NCBI RefSeq assembly: GCF_002575655.3 | Contig: NC_053037.3 | Coordinates: forward strand, 252,807,135-252,871,134 | Reading direction: 5' to 3' | Source of the DNA: Aegilops tauschii subsp. strangulata | Taxonomy: Eukaryota; Streptophyta; Magnoliopsida; Poales; Poaceae | Length of the DNA: 64,000 nt | In this document: piece after piece, positions 31,412-44,682 of the stretch | Position numbering within the stretch: the first letter of the stretch is position 1 | Layout of the letters: the number at the start of each line of letters is the position of its first letter | Translations under genes and position numbers: made by a program | The notes under the pieces: generated by a model | The model's input: the letters and a program-made list of their open reading frames with translations, nothing else | What the model was told of the DNA's origin: nothing | Database searches by the model: none

Positions 31412-34400
31412 TCCTCCCCTTCTTGAAGTGAAGTCATCCTCGACGGAAGCTCATCTCCCTCACCCAAATAAGGCTTCAAATCTGCAATGTTAAAAGTGGG
31501 ACTAACCCCAAAATCTGCAGGCAGCTCAAGTTTATATGCATTATCATTTATTTTCTCTAACACCTTAAAAGGACCATCAGCACGTGGCATTAGCTTTGAT
31601 TTGCGCAAATCAGGAAATCTATCCTTACGCAAATGTAAACAAACAAGATCTCCAGGTGCAAACACAACATGTTTTCTACCCTTATCTCCAGCAAGTTTAT
31701 ATTTAGGATTCATATGCTCAATGTTTTCCTTAGTTAACTCATGCATTTTTAAGATCAATTCAGCACGTTGTTTAGCATCAAAATTAACCTTCTCCGAAGA
31801 TGGAAGAGGCAACAAATCAATAGGTGCACGAGGTAGGAAACCATACACAATTTCAAAAGGGCACATCTTAGTAGTAGAATGCAATGAACGATTATAAGCA
31901 AACTCAATATGAGGCAAGCATTCTTCCCACATTTTCTTATTATTCGTCAAAGCAGCCCTAAGCATAGTAGACAATGTTCTATTGACTACTTCAGTTTGTC
32001 CATCAGTTTGGGGGTGACAAGTAGTACTAAAAAGCAGTTTAGTCCCCAACTTAGCCCATAAACATCTCCAAAAGTGGCTAAGAAATTTAGTATCACGATC
32101 TGAAACAATAGTATTTTGCACACCATGTAAACGAATAATTTCACGAAAGAACAAATCAGGAACATTAGTAGCATCATCGCTTTTATGACATGGTATAAAG
32201 TGTGCCATTTTTGAGAATCTATCCACGACAACAAATATGCTATCCCTCCCCTTCTTTGTTCGAGGTAAACCTAAAACAAAGTCCATAGGTATATCCTCCC
32301 AAGGAACACTAGGTACAGGCAAAGGCATATATAAACCATGAGGATTGAGTCGTGACTTAGCTTTTTGACATGTAGTGCAGCGAGCAACAAAACGCTCAAC
32401 ATCCCGTCTCATCTTTGGCCAAAAGAAATGTGTAGCAAGTACGTCCTCCGTCTTCTTCACGCCAAAGTGTCCCATTAATCCTCCTCCATGCGCCTCCTGC
32501 AACAACAAAAGACGAAGAGAGCTAGCTGGAATGCATAGCTTGTTAGCACGGAACACAAATCCATCATTAACGACAAACTTGTTCCGGTTTCTTCCTTCTT
32601 TACAATTCTGCAAAACATCTTTAAAATCAGCATCATGCACATATTGATCTTTGATGGTCTCCAAACCAAATATTTTGAAGTCAAGTTGTGAAAGCATAGT
32701 ATAGCGACGAGACAATGCATCAGCAATAACATTTTCTTTACCCTTCTTGTGTTTAATGACATAAGGGAAAGTTTCAATGAATTCAACCCATTTAGCATGT
32801 CTACGATTCAGTTTAGCTTGACTTTTAATATGTTTCAAAGATTCATGATCAGAATGTATAACAAATTCTTTGGGCCATAAATAATGTTGCCATGTTTCTA
32901 AAGTCCGAACAAGAGCATATAGTTCTTTATCATAAGTAGAATAATTCAGACTAGGCCCACTCAATTTTTTCAGAAAAGTATGCAACAGGTTTACCATCTT
33001 GTAATAACACACCTCCTAATCCAATTCCACTAGCATCACATTCAAGCTCAAAAGTCTTAGTAAAATCAGGAAGTTGGAGTAAAGGAGCATGTGTCAACTT
33101 ATCTTTCAATACCGTGAAGGCTTCTTCCTGTGCGGTACCCCAAACAAAAGGCACATCCTTCTTTGTAAGCTCGTTGAGAGGTGCAGCAATGGTGCTGAAA
33201 TCTCTCACAAAATGCCTATAGAAACCAGCAAGGCCAAGGAAACTCCTCACTTGTGTGACCGTTTTGGGCTGCGGCCACCTCTCAATAGCTTCAATCTTGG
33301 CTTTATCAACTTCAATTCCCTGTGGAGTAACAACATAGCCAAGAAAAGATACTCGGTCGGTGCAAAAGGTGCACTTCCCAGGGTTACCAAACAAACGTGC
33401 ATCACGTAGAGCAATAAAAACAACACATAAATGTTCCAAATGTTCTTCCAAAGATTTGCTATAAATCAGTATATCATCAAAATAGACTACCACAAATCGT
33501 CCAATAAAAGAACGTAAAACTTCGTTCATTAGTCTCATGAAAGTACTAGGTGCATTAGTTAAACCAAAAGGCATGACTAATCACTCATATAGACCAAACT
33601 TAGTTTTAAATGTTGTTTTCCATTCATCTCCCAGTTTCATACGAATTTGATGGTATCCACTATGCAAATGAACTTTGGAAAATATTGTAGAGCCACTCAA
33701 TTCATGAAGCATATCATCTAGCCTAGGAATAGGATGACGATAACGAATAGTAATGTTATTAATGCCTCTACAATCAACACACATACGCGATGTACCATCC
33801 TTTTTAGGAACAAGTATAATAGGAACAGCACAAGGACTAAGAGATTCGCGTATATAACCTTTGTCGAGCAGCTCCTATACTTGACGCATAATCTCCTTCG
33901 TCTCCTCTGGATTGGTACGGTATGGTGCACGGTTGGGTAGCGATGCACCGGGAAGTAAGTCAATTTGATGCTCAATCTCTCGAATAGGTGGTAATCCCGG
34001 TAGCACGTCTTGTGGAAAGACGTCAGCGAACTCCTGCAAAATGTTGGTGACAGCAGGGGGCAAAGAGGAAGGCACGTCCTCGAATGAAAATAATGCCTCT
34101 TTGCACACAAAAGCATAGCAAACAGATTTGTTGAAATCTAGCTCATCAATATCAGATTTTGTGGCAAGTAAACATGCACTTTTCAATTTAATTTCAGAAA
34201 CAACACTAGATGGATTATTATTAGGTTTCATTTGTTGCTCAAATTCTTTTGCCATAATCTGATTTTCACTCTTATTTTTCTCCTATTTTGCTTTATTAGC
34301 TCTATTAATGTCATCTTTCAAAATGGAATCAGGAGTCATAGGAAGCAAAGTAATATTTTTATCCTTATGAACAAGAGTATACTGATTGTTTCTACCATGG

Positions 34401-36230
34401 TGTACAGAATTTTATCAAATTGCCATGGTCTACCAAGTAATAAGGAACATGCTTGCATGGGTACCACATCATAATCAACATAATCAGCATATGTAGAGAT
34501 ACTAAATGCACATGAACAGTACGTGTTACCTTAACCTTGCCGCTGTTGTTGAACCATTGGATGTAGTAAGGATGTGGATGTGGTCTTGTGGTGAGAGATA
34601 GTTTCTCCACCATCTCCATGCTAGCCAAGTTGTTACAGCTCCCTCCATCTATGACGACGCGAACAGAACGTTCCTTCACAACTCCTTTTGTATGGAACAA
34701 ATTATGCCTTTGATTTTGCTCTGCTTGTGTGACCTGCACACTAAAAACACGTTGAGCAACTAAACATTCATACCTGTTAGCGTCTTCAGGAGCCATGTAT
34801 TGCGTCTCATTTTCAGAATGATCTCCACCATGTTCTTCACGTGTAATAAGAGCCAAAGTCTCCTCATCATAGTCACTAGCGGACTCATACCCACCATCCT
34901 CAGTAGCAATCATTACACGCTGAGATTTGCATTCTCGCACATAATGTCCTCTTCCCTTACAACGACGACAAATAATATCACTTGTGTGCCCTGTTGATGC
35001 CATGGAAGAAGAAGAGCTCAGTGCAGGCCCGGCAGTTGCGCTCTTGGCAGATAGTGGTGGTTGTGCCTGCTTTCTTGTATCACGGCTGGAGGTGGAACCT
35101 GATGGAGGTGTTGGTGCAGTGGAAGTAGAAGATGCACGCGGTGTCCATGATGAAGGTCGACCTGCAGAAAAGTCAGTTCGCGCCAATGCTTGTCGATCCT
35201 GCACTTCACGTTCAGCTTTACAAGCAAGATGGAATAAACGAGTGATATTAGTATACTCCTTATACTCTAGAATGGTCTGAATCTCTCTAGTTAAACCACC
35301 CATAAAACGTGCAAGCATAGCTTCATTCTCCTCAACAATACCACATCTAATCATGCCAGTTTGTAATTCCTGATAATATTCTTCTACAGAATTTTTCCCT
35401 TGTCGTAAACGCTGCAGTTTTTGAAGCAATTCACGTTGATAATATGGTGGAACCCAACGAGTACGCATAGCAGTTTTCAAAGCAGCCCAAGTAGCTGGAA
35501 TAGGATATAATCTACAATGTTCAGACCACCATACACATGCAAAACTAGTGAAAGCACAAAGAGCAGCAGCAACCCGTCTCTCCTCGGGATATTGTAAACA
35601 TGTAAAACATTGTTCAGTTTCTAACTCCCAAGTAAGATATACATCAGGAATGTATCTACCCTCAAACGGTGGAATATTCAATTTCAGTTTAGGAACATGG
35701 TCATGATCTCGTACCTGAGGTGGCGGTGCAGGCCTACCGTTGCGAATATATACCTGAGGTCGACCTGCTGGAGGTGGTGCTGGTGGCTGCACGTAGTTCT
35801 GATTTTGATCAACCTCATCCTCCTAATCGCCCGCATAATCGTCATCCTCCTCAGCCGCCGCAGTAGCAGGAGCCAAAGAAGCATCAACAGTAGGTGCAGC
35901 GGCACCCGAATTTTGACCAGTCTCAATTGGAACTCGTTGTGCTTGTCCCACTTGATTTGGAAGGCGGCGTTGGAGATGTGGTTGTTGTTGTTGTAGAGGT
36001 GCGACAGGTGCAGCCGGTGGTGGTTGGGGAAGACGCTTGAGCAATTCATTAAACCTGTTATCCAGCTTTGTCTCAAACGACTTCTCCACGGCATCTATCT
36101 TCTCCATAGCCTCTTCAAATCTGTTTAGCACATCTCCCACCTGGCCACTCATCATTTGCTGAAATTTATCAGGCAACCCCTTGTTCGTCATGTTCTCCCA
36201 ATCAGTCTCAACGGCTTGTGATCCTGCCAT
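31324..36230 (-). pseudogene. gag-pol: A5 gag-pol, multiply broken
   Basis: ATG 36230. Damage in order: TAG near 35823 in the acidic GDYEDE region; one-base losses near 34506 and 34411 in and after protease; a TAG in place of Gln near 33878; TGA in place of Trp just before the [10 protein letters not shown] motif (about 33580); a one-base gain near 32968 in RNase H; and TGA at about 31325 in the LTR tail. Domains remain recognisable: zinc knuckle, [17 protein letters not shown], integrase HHCC and DDE motifs. The one-base loss in the A run at about 34506 is shared with A6. Confidence 0.92.
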
Positions 36231-37394
36231 GGTTAGCAGCAATAGAAACACAAAAGAATATGATCCTACAGACGACTAGGAAGTGGTGGTGATGGTGGTG
36301 TGTCACAAATCCTTCAAGCGAATCTCAAATTCTTACCAGTTCTTACCCAGCAGCAGGTGGTGATCGGCAACCGTTGTAGTCAAAACTCTCAAAGCTTGGA
36401 TAGAGCGATTACCAGGGAGAGTCAAACGCACGACGTCGACGTATGTGGAGCTGGGAAGGCTTATAATATGGTAGCAAAAAGGGTCAGCAATAATCAATTC
36501 AGATAAGCAAAGTTGAATAAACGCTCAACGACGGTACTGTGCTGGTCCTAGGCTAGACCGTGCTAGAGACGCGATCCTAGAACACTAACAAAATCACGGC
36601 GCTGCACGTAAACAAGGGAGGAGCACACTCTGAATTTATTTATTTTCACTTTTTTTTTGCACTTTTTTTCCTTTTTTTGCTCCGCAACAATTTTTTTTCG
36701 AAAATGTCTACAAATGGTCTAAAAACTGCCTAGCCAGAATTTTCCAGACTTAGTTTTTTTTTGAAACTGGAACTATTTTTCTACTGCGGGTAACACAAAA
36801 GCTTGGGAGTCCTTCTCTATCACGACTCGGAGTATGGCGTGATCTGGAAATCCAAAACAGAGTAACAAAATACTGGACTTGGACTAGGACTGGTGGCGGA
36901 GATGAATCTGGTGGAACTCGGACTGGTGGCGGAGATGAATCTGGTGGAACTCGGACTGGTGGCGGATATATGTTGCAGGTGTACTCGGATTGGCGTGATG
37001 GCGGCGGATATGTGGTGGCGTATATGGACTCGGATTGGCGGTGAATATGTGGTGGTGGTATATGGCAGCGGCGATGAAGTTGGTGCGGTGGTGGTATATG
37101 GCAGCAGCGATGATGATGATGCGGTGGTGATATATGGCAGCGGTGACGTGACAACCTATGAACAGAACTCGAAACTCTAAAGGACTAGCCGCTAAGACCA
37201 GCAACTTGACACGACGATGCAACCGCAAATTCAACAAAGCAAGCACAAAAAAGATTATGCAAAGGCTTAGATTGGTTCGGATAGGATGAACTAACCCTAA
37301 ATTTTGTTTTGGCTTTTTCGTGGACTATAGGTATCAAGAACAAACTCGATCTAAACTACGAAAAACTGTAAAATCTCACCGAGCAACCTGGAAA
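36231..37394 (-). other. A5 leader (type I)
   Basis: Same organisation as the A2 leader: conserved hairpin region, a unique segment at about 36660-36860, the 33-bp duplication at about 36898-36963 and further GGTGGTATATGG minisatellite. No gene is seen. Confidence 0.8.
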
Positions 37395-37404
37395 TATGAT
37401 ACCA
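37395..37404 (-). other. A5 primer-binding site, one mismatch
   Basis: TATGATACCA on the plus strand where other copies have TCTGATACCA, so one base of the tRNA match is lost. Confidence 0.75.
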
Positions 37405-37406
37405 CT

Positions 37407-38322
37407 TGATAGAGGCAAAGGTGTCCCGTCTTTCGATGAGATGATGGATATCGCTTTGGTGGAAGTCGACTTTGACGATCCGACTACGAACGTGCGATGA
37501 CGTCGCGCCTTAGCAATCGCTAAACCAACTCCGAGAGGTTATTGACCACGCCGGAGCACGATCAACCTGACCACGAGGGTCTGTTTCCTGCGAGCAAACA
37601 AAGAACAAGCAAGAAACTGAGATTGCAGTCTGGATATTGCGAATATAAGATGAAAGCTTTATTGATCAAGGTGGGGTTCTGTGACGCCTTTGTCTGGTCG
37701 TTGAACACAAACGAAGTACGCGAAGTTGCAGCTATGGCGAACTTTTAGTCTAAACAAAACCCAAAGTCTAAACGATGCCCGAAGGGCTGTATATATGGAG
37801 GAAGAGGGGGGAATTTCGTGGCCCTTGGGGAAGGGTCCGAAACCAACCCTATCTCTTGTTTCCCCACACATACGGACTCTAAAAACAACCTATACTCAAG
37901 TATTTCGAAATTACATGGGCCTGGCCCAATAAAAAGGTGACGCAGCACCTAGAATATTCTCTGGACGAAAGTTATGAAGTAGCATCTTGTATATTTCGTC
38001 CGAGGCTTCATGCACGCATTATGGTGGCTTCAACGTCCTAAAATCATCACTTGTAACTCCGTTCTTGTTCCCCATGTGCATGCCATCATCTCCATGCTTG
38101 TTCTTGCTCCAATGTTCATCCTTCTCAAAGCTAGGCCCTTCATTTGTAAGCAAAACAAATGTATCCAATTTAGGCAGCATCATATTCTCATGAACATTAG
38201 AATCATTACCAAGAAACGAAAGTACCTGGTAATTTAATTGGCGTGCGTGAGCTCTAGTAATTGGTCCAGTATGTATAGCAGCAGGGGCTGTGGGTGTAAC
38301 AATGGTATTGATGTCCTCATCA
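37407..38322 (-). repeat. A5 5' LTR
   Basis: 916 bp, complete. Because A5 sits in the same orientation within the A4 LTR, this LTR supplies the reading frame that ends the A4 integrase (stop at 38019). Confidence 0.92.
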
Positions 38323-38327
38323 AGCAG

Positions 38328-38361
38328 GGGCTGTGTAACAATGGTATTGATGTCCTCATCA
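38328..38361 (-). repeat. A4 3' LTR, remaining 34 bases
   Basis: GGGCTGTGTAACAATGG... to TCCTCATCA, directly beside the A4 polypurine tract (38362-38374). With 29643-30521 it rebuilds one LTR. Confidence 0.9.
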
Positions 38362-41300
38362 TCCTCCCCTTCTTGAAATGAAGTCGTCCTCGACGGAAGC
38401 TTATCTCCCTCACCCAAATAAGGCTTCAAATCTGCAATGTTAAAAGTGGGACTAACCCCAAAATCTGCAGGCAGCTCAAGTTTATATGCATTATCATTTA
38501 TTTTCTCTAACACCTTAAAAGGACCATCAGCACGTGGCATTAGCTTTGATTTGCGCAAATCAGGAAATCTATCCTTACGCAAATGTAACCAAACAAGATC
38601 TCCAGGTGCAAACACAACATGTTTTCTACCCTTATCTCCTGCAAGTTTATATTTAGCATTCATACACTCAATGTTTTCCTTTGTTAACTCATGCATTTTT
38701 AAGATCAATTCAGCACGTTGTTTAGCATCAAAATTAACCTTCTCCGAAGATGGAAGAGGCAACAAATCAATAGGTGCACGAGGTAGGAAACCATACACAA
38801 TTTCAAAAGGGCACATCTTAGTAGTAGAATGCAATGAACGATTATAAGCAAACTCAATATGAGGCAAGCATTCTTCCCACATTTTCTTAGTATTCTTCAA
38901 AACAGCCCTAAGCATAGTAGACAATGTTCTATGGACTACTTCAGTTTGTCCATCAGTTTGGGGGTGACAAGTAGTACTAAAAAGCAGTTTGGTCCCCAAC
39001 TTAGCCCATAAACATCTCCAAAAGTGGCTAAGAAATTTAGTATCACGATCTGAAACAATAGTATTTGGCACACCATGCAAACGAATAATTTCACGGAAGA
39101 ACAAATCAGCAACATTAGCAGCATCATCGCTTTTATGACATGGTATAAAGTGTGCCATTTTTGAGAATCTATCCACGACAACAAATATGCTATCCCTCCC
39201 CTTCTTTGTTCGAGGTAAACCTAAAACAAAGTCCATAGATATATCCTCCCAAGGAACACTAGGTACAGGCAAAGGCATATATAAACCATGAGGATTGATT
39301 CGTGACTTAGCTTTTTGACATGTAGTGCAGCGAGCAAACAAAACGCTCAACATCCCGTCTCATCTTTGGCCAAAAGAAATGTGTAGCAAGTACGTCCTTC
39401 GTCTTCTTCACGCGAAAGTGTCCCATTAATCCTCCTCCATGCGCCTCCTGCAACAACAAAAGACGAAGAGAGCTAGCTGGAATGCATAGCTTGTTAGCAC
39501 GGAACACAAATCCATCATTAACGACAAACTTGTTCCAGTTTCTTCCTTCTTTACAATTCTGCAAAACATCTTTAAAATCAGCATCATGCACATATTGATC
39601 TTTGATGGTCTCCAAACCAAATATTTTGAAGTCAAGTTGTGAAAGCATAGTATAGCGACGAGAGAATGCATCAGCAATAACATTTCCTTTACCCTTCTTG
39701 TGTTTAAAGACATAAGGGAAAGTTTCAACGAATTCAACCCATTTAGCATGTCTACGATTCAGTTTAGCTTGACTTTTAATATGTTTCAAAGATTCATGAT
39801 CAGAATGTATAACAAATTCTTTGGGCCATAAATAATGTTGCCATGTTTCTAAAGTCCGAACAAGATCATATAGTTCTTTATCATAAGTAGAATAATTCAA
39901 ACTAGGCGCACTCAATTTTTCAGAAAAGTATGCAACAGGTTTACCATCTTGTAATAACACACCTCCTAATCCAATTCCACTAGCATCACATTCAAGCTCA
40001 AAAGTCTTATTAAAATCAGGAAGTTGGAGTAAAGGAGCATGTGTCAACTTATCTTTCAATACCGTGAAGGCTTCTTCCTGTGCGGTACCCCAAACAAAAG
40101 GCACATCCTTCTTTGTAAGCTCGTTGAGAGGTGCAGCAATGGTGCTAAAATCTCTCACAAAACGCCTATAGAAACCGGCGAGTCCAAGAAAACTCCGCAC
40201 TTGTGTGACCGTTTTGGGCTGCGGCCAACTCTCAATAGCTTCAATCTTGGCTTTATCAACTTCAATTCCCTGTGGAGTAACAACATAGCCAAGAAAACAT
40301 ACTTGGTCGGTGCAAAAGGTGCACTTCCCAAGATTACCAAACAAACGTGCATCACGTAGAGCAATAAAAACAGCACATAAATGTTCCAAATGTTCTTCCA
40401 AAGATTTGCTATAAATCAGTATATCATCAAAATAGACTGCCACAAATCGTCCAATGAAAGCACGTAAAACTTCGTTCATTAGTCTCATGAAAGTACTAGG
40501 TGCATTAGTTAACCCAAAAGGCATGACTAACCACTCATATAAATCAAACTTAGTTTTAAATGCAGTTTTCCATTCATCTCCCAATTTCATACGAATTTGA
40601 TGGTATCCACTGCGCAAATCAACTTTGGAGAATATTGTAGAGCCACTCAATTCATCAAGCATATCATCTAGCCTAGGAATAGGATGACGATAACGAATAG
40701 TAATATTATTAATGCCTCAACAATCAACACACATACGCGATGTACCATCCTTTTTAGGCACTAGTATAATAGGAACAGCACAAGGACTAAGAGATTCGTG
40801 TATATAACCTTTGCGAGCAGCTCCTGTACTTGACGCATAATCTCCTTCGTCTCCTCTAGATTGGTACGGTATGGTGCACGGTTGGGTAGCGATGCACCGG
40901 GAATTAAGTCAATTTGATGCTCAATCCCTCGAATAGGTGGTAATCCCGGTGGCACGTCTTGTGGGAAGACGTCAGCGAACTCCTGCAAAATGTTAGTGAC
41001 AGCAGGGGGCAAAGAGGAAGGCACGTCCTCGAATGAAAATAATGCCTCTTTGCACACAAAAGCATAGCAAACAGATTTGTTGAAATCTAGCTCATCAATA
41101 TCAGATTTTGTGGCAAGTAAACATGCACTTTTCAATTTAATGTCAGAAACAACACTAGATGGTTTATTATTAGGTTTCATTTGTTGCTCAAATCCCGCAC
41201 TTCACGTTCAGCTTTACAAGCAAGATGGAATAAACGAGTGATATTATTATAATCCTTATACTCTAGAATGGTCTGAATCTCTTTATTTAATCCACCCATA

Positions 41301-42222
41301 AAACGTGCAAGCATAGCTTCATTCTCCTCAACAATACCACATCTAATCATGCCAGTTTGTAATTCCTGATAATATTCTTCTACAGAATTTTTCCCTTGTC
41401 TTAAGCGCTACAATTTTTGAAGTAATTCACATTGATTGGTGGAACCCAACGAGTACGCATAGCAGTTTTCAAAGCAGCCCAAGTAGCTGGAACAGGATAT
41501 AATCTACAATGTTCAGACCACCAAACACATGCAAAGCTAGTGAAAGCACAAACAGCAGCAGGAACACGTCTCTCCTCAGGATATTGTAAACATGTAAATT
41601 GTTGTTCAGTTTCTAACTCCCAAGTGAGATATATATCAGGAACATATCTACCCTCAAATGGTGGAATATTCAATTTCAGTTTAGGGAGATGGTCATGATC
41701 TCGTACTTGAGGTGGTGGTGCCGGCCTACCGTTGCGAATATATACCTGAGGTCGACCTGCTGGTGGTGGTGCTGGTGGCTGCACGTAGTTCTGATTTTGA
41801 TCAACCTCATCCTCATAATCGCCCGCATAATCGTCATCCTCCTCAGCCGCCGCAGTAGCAGGAGCCAAAGAAGCATCAACAGTAGGTGCAGCGGCACCCG
41901 AATTTTGACCAGTCTCAATTGGAACGCGCTGTGCTCGTCCCACTTGATTTGGAAGGCGGCGTTGGAGATGTGGTTGTTGTTGTTGTAGAGGTGCGACATG
42001 TGCAGCCGGTGGTGGTTGGGAAAGACGCTTGAGTAATTCAGTAAACTTGTTATCCAGCTTTGTCTCGAACGACTTCTCCACGACATCTATCTTCTCCATA
42101 GCCTCTTCAAATCTGTTTAGCATATCTCCCACCTGGCCACTCATCATTTGCTGAAATTTATCATGCAACTCCTTGTTCGTCATGTTCTCCCAATCAGTCT
42201 CATCGGCTTGTGATCCTGCCAT
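38362..42222 (-). pseudogene. gag-pol: A4 gag-pol with gag-protease deletion
   Basis: ATG 42222. The N-terminal gag and part of the capsid domain are open to about 41440, where a small deletion shifts the frame (WVPPIN...). At about 41193, KAEREVQ sequence is joined to the [10 protein letters not shown] linker, so the zinc knuckle and protease (about 965 bases in A3) are gone. A one-base loss near 40814 separates the linker from RT; RT has YFDDILIYS at about 40410. RNase H and the integrase zinc domain follow to 39307, where an extra base shifts the frame. The integrase core (39353 downwards) reads into the LTR pieces and on into A5. Confidence 0.9.
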
Positions 42223-43434
42223 AGTTAGCAGCAATAGAAACACAAAAGAATATGATCCTGCAGACTACTAGGAAGTGGTGGTGATGGTGGTGTGTCACAA
42301 AACCTTCAAGCGAATATCAAATTCTTACCAGTTCTTACCCAGCAGCAGGTGGTGATCGGCAACCGTTGTAGTCAAAACTCTCAAAGCTTGGATAGAGCGA
42401 TTACCAGGGAGAGTCAAACGCACGATGTAGATGTATGTGGAGCTGGGAAGGCTTATAATATGGTAGCAAAAATGGTCTGCAATAATCAATTCAGAGATGC
42501 AAAGTTGAAGAAACGCTCAACGACGGTACTGTGCTGGTCCTAGGCTAGACCGAGCTAGAGACGCGAGCCTAGAACACTAACAAAATCACGGCGGTGCACA
42601 TAAACAAGAGAAAAGCACACTCTGGATTCTTTTTTTTTGCTCTTTTTTTTCGCTCCTTTTTTTGCGAAAAATCACTATAATGGCGAGTGTCTCAAAACTC
42701 TTCCCAGGTTAAACTGACAGGATGGGCACAAAATTTTTTTGACTATTTTTTTCGGAAATCAGGGCAGCAACGACGAAAAAGTGCGACAAAAAATCACTAT
42801 GATGGCGAGTGTCTCAAAACACTCCCCGGGACCTAAAAATAGGATAGGGAAAAAATATTTTTGGTTGCCGAAATTTTGGCCTAAAAACTGCCCGGGGGTC
42901 TCTAGACTTTTTTTTCCGAGACCTACTCAGGCAAGGAAACACGAAACGGAAAATAGATGGATCTCTAAAACAAACCGAATATGAAAAGAACTCGGATTGG
43001 TGGTGGATATATGGTGGTAGGATATGGCAGCGGTGGTGGTATATGGTAGCGGTGGTGGTATATGGATACGGATCCGTGGTGGTATATGGATACGGATTGG
43101 TGGTGTTATATGGATACGGATTCAGAGCGGTGGCGGATAAGCAATAGTGGTAGATGGCAAGGCGATGATGATGGTGCGGCGGTGGCGTGACAACTTATGA
43201 CCAGAACTCGAAACTCTAAAAGACTAGACTCTAAGACCAGCAACTTGACACGACGAAGCAACCGCAAATTGAACAAAGCAAAAACCCTAAAAAGATTATG
43301 CAAAGGCTCAGATTGGTTCGGATATACTGAACAAACCCTAATTTTTTTGTGGCTTTTTCGTGGACTGTAGGTATGAAGAACAGACTCGATCTAAACTACG
43401 AAAAACTGTGAAATCTCACCGAGCAACCTGGAAA
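42223..43434 (-). other. A4 leader (type II)
   Basis: Contains the hairpin region (about 42525-42575), the twofold ATCACTATRATGGCGAGTG repeat (about 42669 and 42791) and the GGTGGTATATGGATACG minisatellite (about 43000-43130). No gene is seen. Confidence 0.8.
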
Positions 43435-43444
43435 TCTGATACCA
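43435..43444 (-). other. A4 primer-binding site
   Basis: Minus-strand TGGTATCAGA, two bases from the LTR. Confidence 0.85.
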
Positions 43445-43446
43445 CT

Positions 43447-43760
43447 TGATAGAGGCAAAGGTGTCCCGTCTTTCGATGAGATGATGGATGTCGCTTTGAT
43501 GGAGGTCGACATTGACGATCCGACTACGAACGTGCGAGGACGTCGCGCCTTAGCACTCGCTAAACCAACTCCGAGAGGTTATTGACCACGCCGGAGCACG
43601 ATCAACCTGACCACGAGGGTCTGTTTCCTGCGAGCAAACGAAGAACAAGCAAGAAACTGAGATTGCAATCTGGATATTGCGAATATAAAATGAAAGCTTT
43701 ATTGATCAAGGTGGGGTTCTGTGACGCCTTTGTCTGGTCGGTGAACACAAACGAAGTACG
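43447..43760 (-). repeat. A4 5' LTR, inner part
   Basis: The first 314 bases, ending in GTACG (43756-43760), where the solo LTR is inserted. Confidence 0.9.
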
Positions 43761-44677
43761 TGATGAGGACATCAATACCATTGTTGCACCCACGGCCCCT
43801 GCTGCTATACATACTTGACCAATTACTAGAGCTCGCGCACGCCAATTAAATTACCAGGTACTTTCGTTTCTTGGTAATGATTCTAATGTTCATGAGAACA
43901 TGATGCTGCCTAAAGTGGATACATTTGTTTTGCTTACAAATGAAGGGCCTAGCTTTGAGCAGGATGAACATTGGAGCAAGAATAGGCATGGAGATGATGG
44001 CATGCGCATGGGGGACAAGAACGGAGTTACAAGTGATGATTTCAGGACATTGAAGCCACCATAATGCGTGCATGAAGCCTTGGATGAAATATACAAGATG
44101 CTACTTCATAACTTTCGTCCAGAGGCTATTCTAGGTGCTGCGTCACCTTATTATTGGGCCAGGCCCATGTAATTTCGAAATACTTGAGTATAGGCTATTT
44201 TTAGAGTCCGTATGTGTGGGGAAACAAGAGATAGGGTTGGTTTCGGACCCCTTCCCCAAGGGCCACGAAATTCCCCGCTCTTCCTCCATATATACAGCCC
44301 TTAGGGCGTCGCTTAGACTTTGGGTTTTGTTCAGATTAAAAGTTTGCCATAGCTGCAACTTCGCGTACTTCGTTTGTGTTCAATGACCAGACAAAGGCGT
44401 CACAGAACCCCACCTTGATCAATAAAGCTTTCATCTTATATTCGCAATATCCAGATTGCAATCTCAGTTTCTTGCTTGTTCTTCGTTTGCTCGAAGGAAA
44501 CAGACCCTCGTGGTCAGGTTGATCGTGCTCCGGCGTGGTCAATAACCTCTCGGAGTTGGTTTAGCGATTGCTAAGGCGCGACGTCATCGCACGTTCGTAG
44601 TCGGATCGTCAAAGTCGACTTCCACCAAAGCGATATCCATCATCTCATCGAAAGACTGGACACCTTTGCCTCTATCA
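43761..44677 (+). mobile_element. Solo LTR of family A inside the A4 5' LTR
   Basis: A complete 917-bp A LTR (TGATGAGG...CTCTATCA) in the opposite orientation to its host, with GTACG at both flanks (43756-43760, 44678-44682). No internal sequence is present. This is the product of recombination between the two LTRs of a former full element. A TATATA box is at about 44289-44294 (plus). Confidence 0.95.
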
Positions 44678-44682
44678 GTACG

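Larger units (their letters stand above)
30522..38322 (-). mobile_element. A5: family A element inside the A4 LTR
   Basis: LTRs 30522-31411 and 37407-38322, with AGCAG duplicated at 30517-30521 and 38323-38327. It has the type I leader, like A2. It is the innermost level (X > B2 > A4 > A5). Its gag-pol has many stops and frameshifts in spite of the inner position, so it was probably already defective or decayed quickly. Confidence 0.93.
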
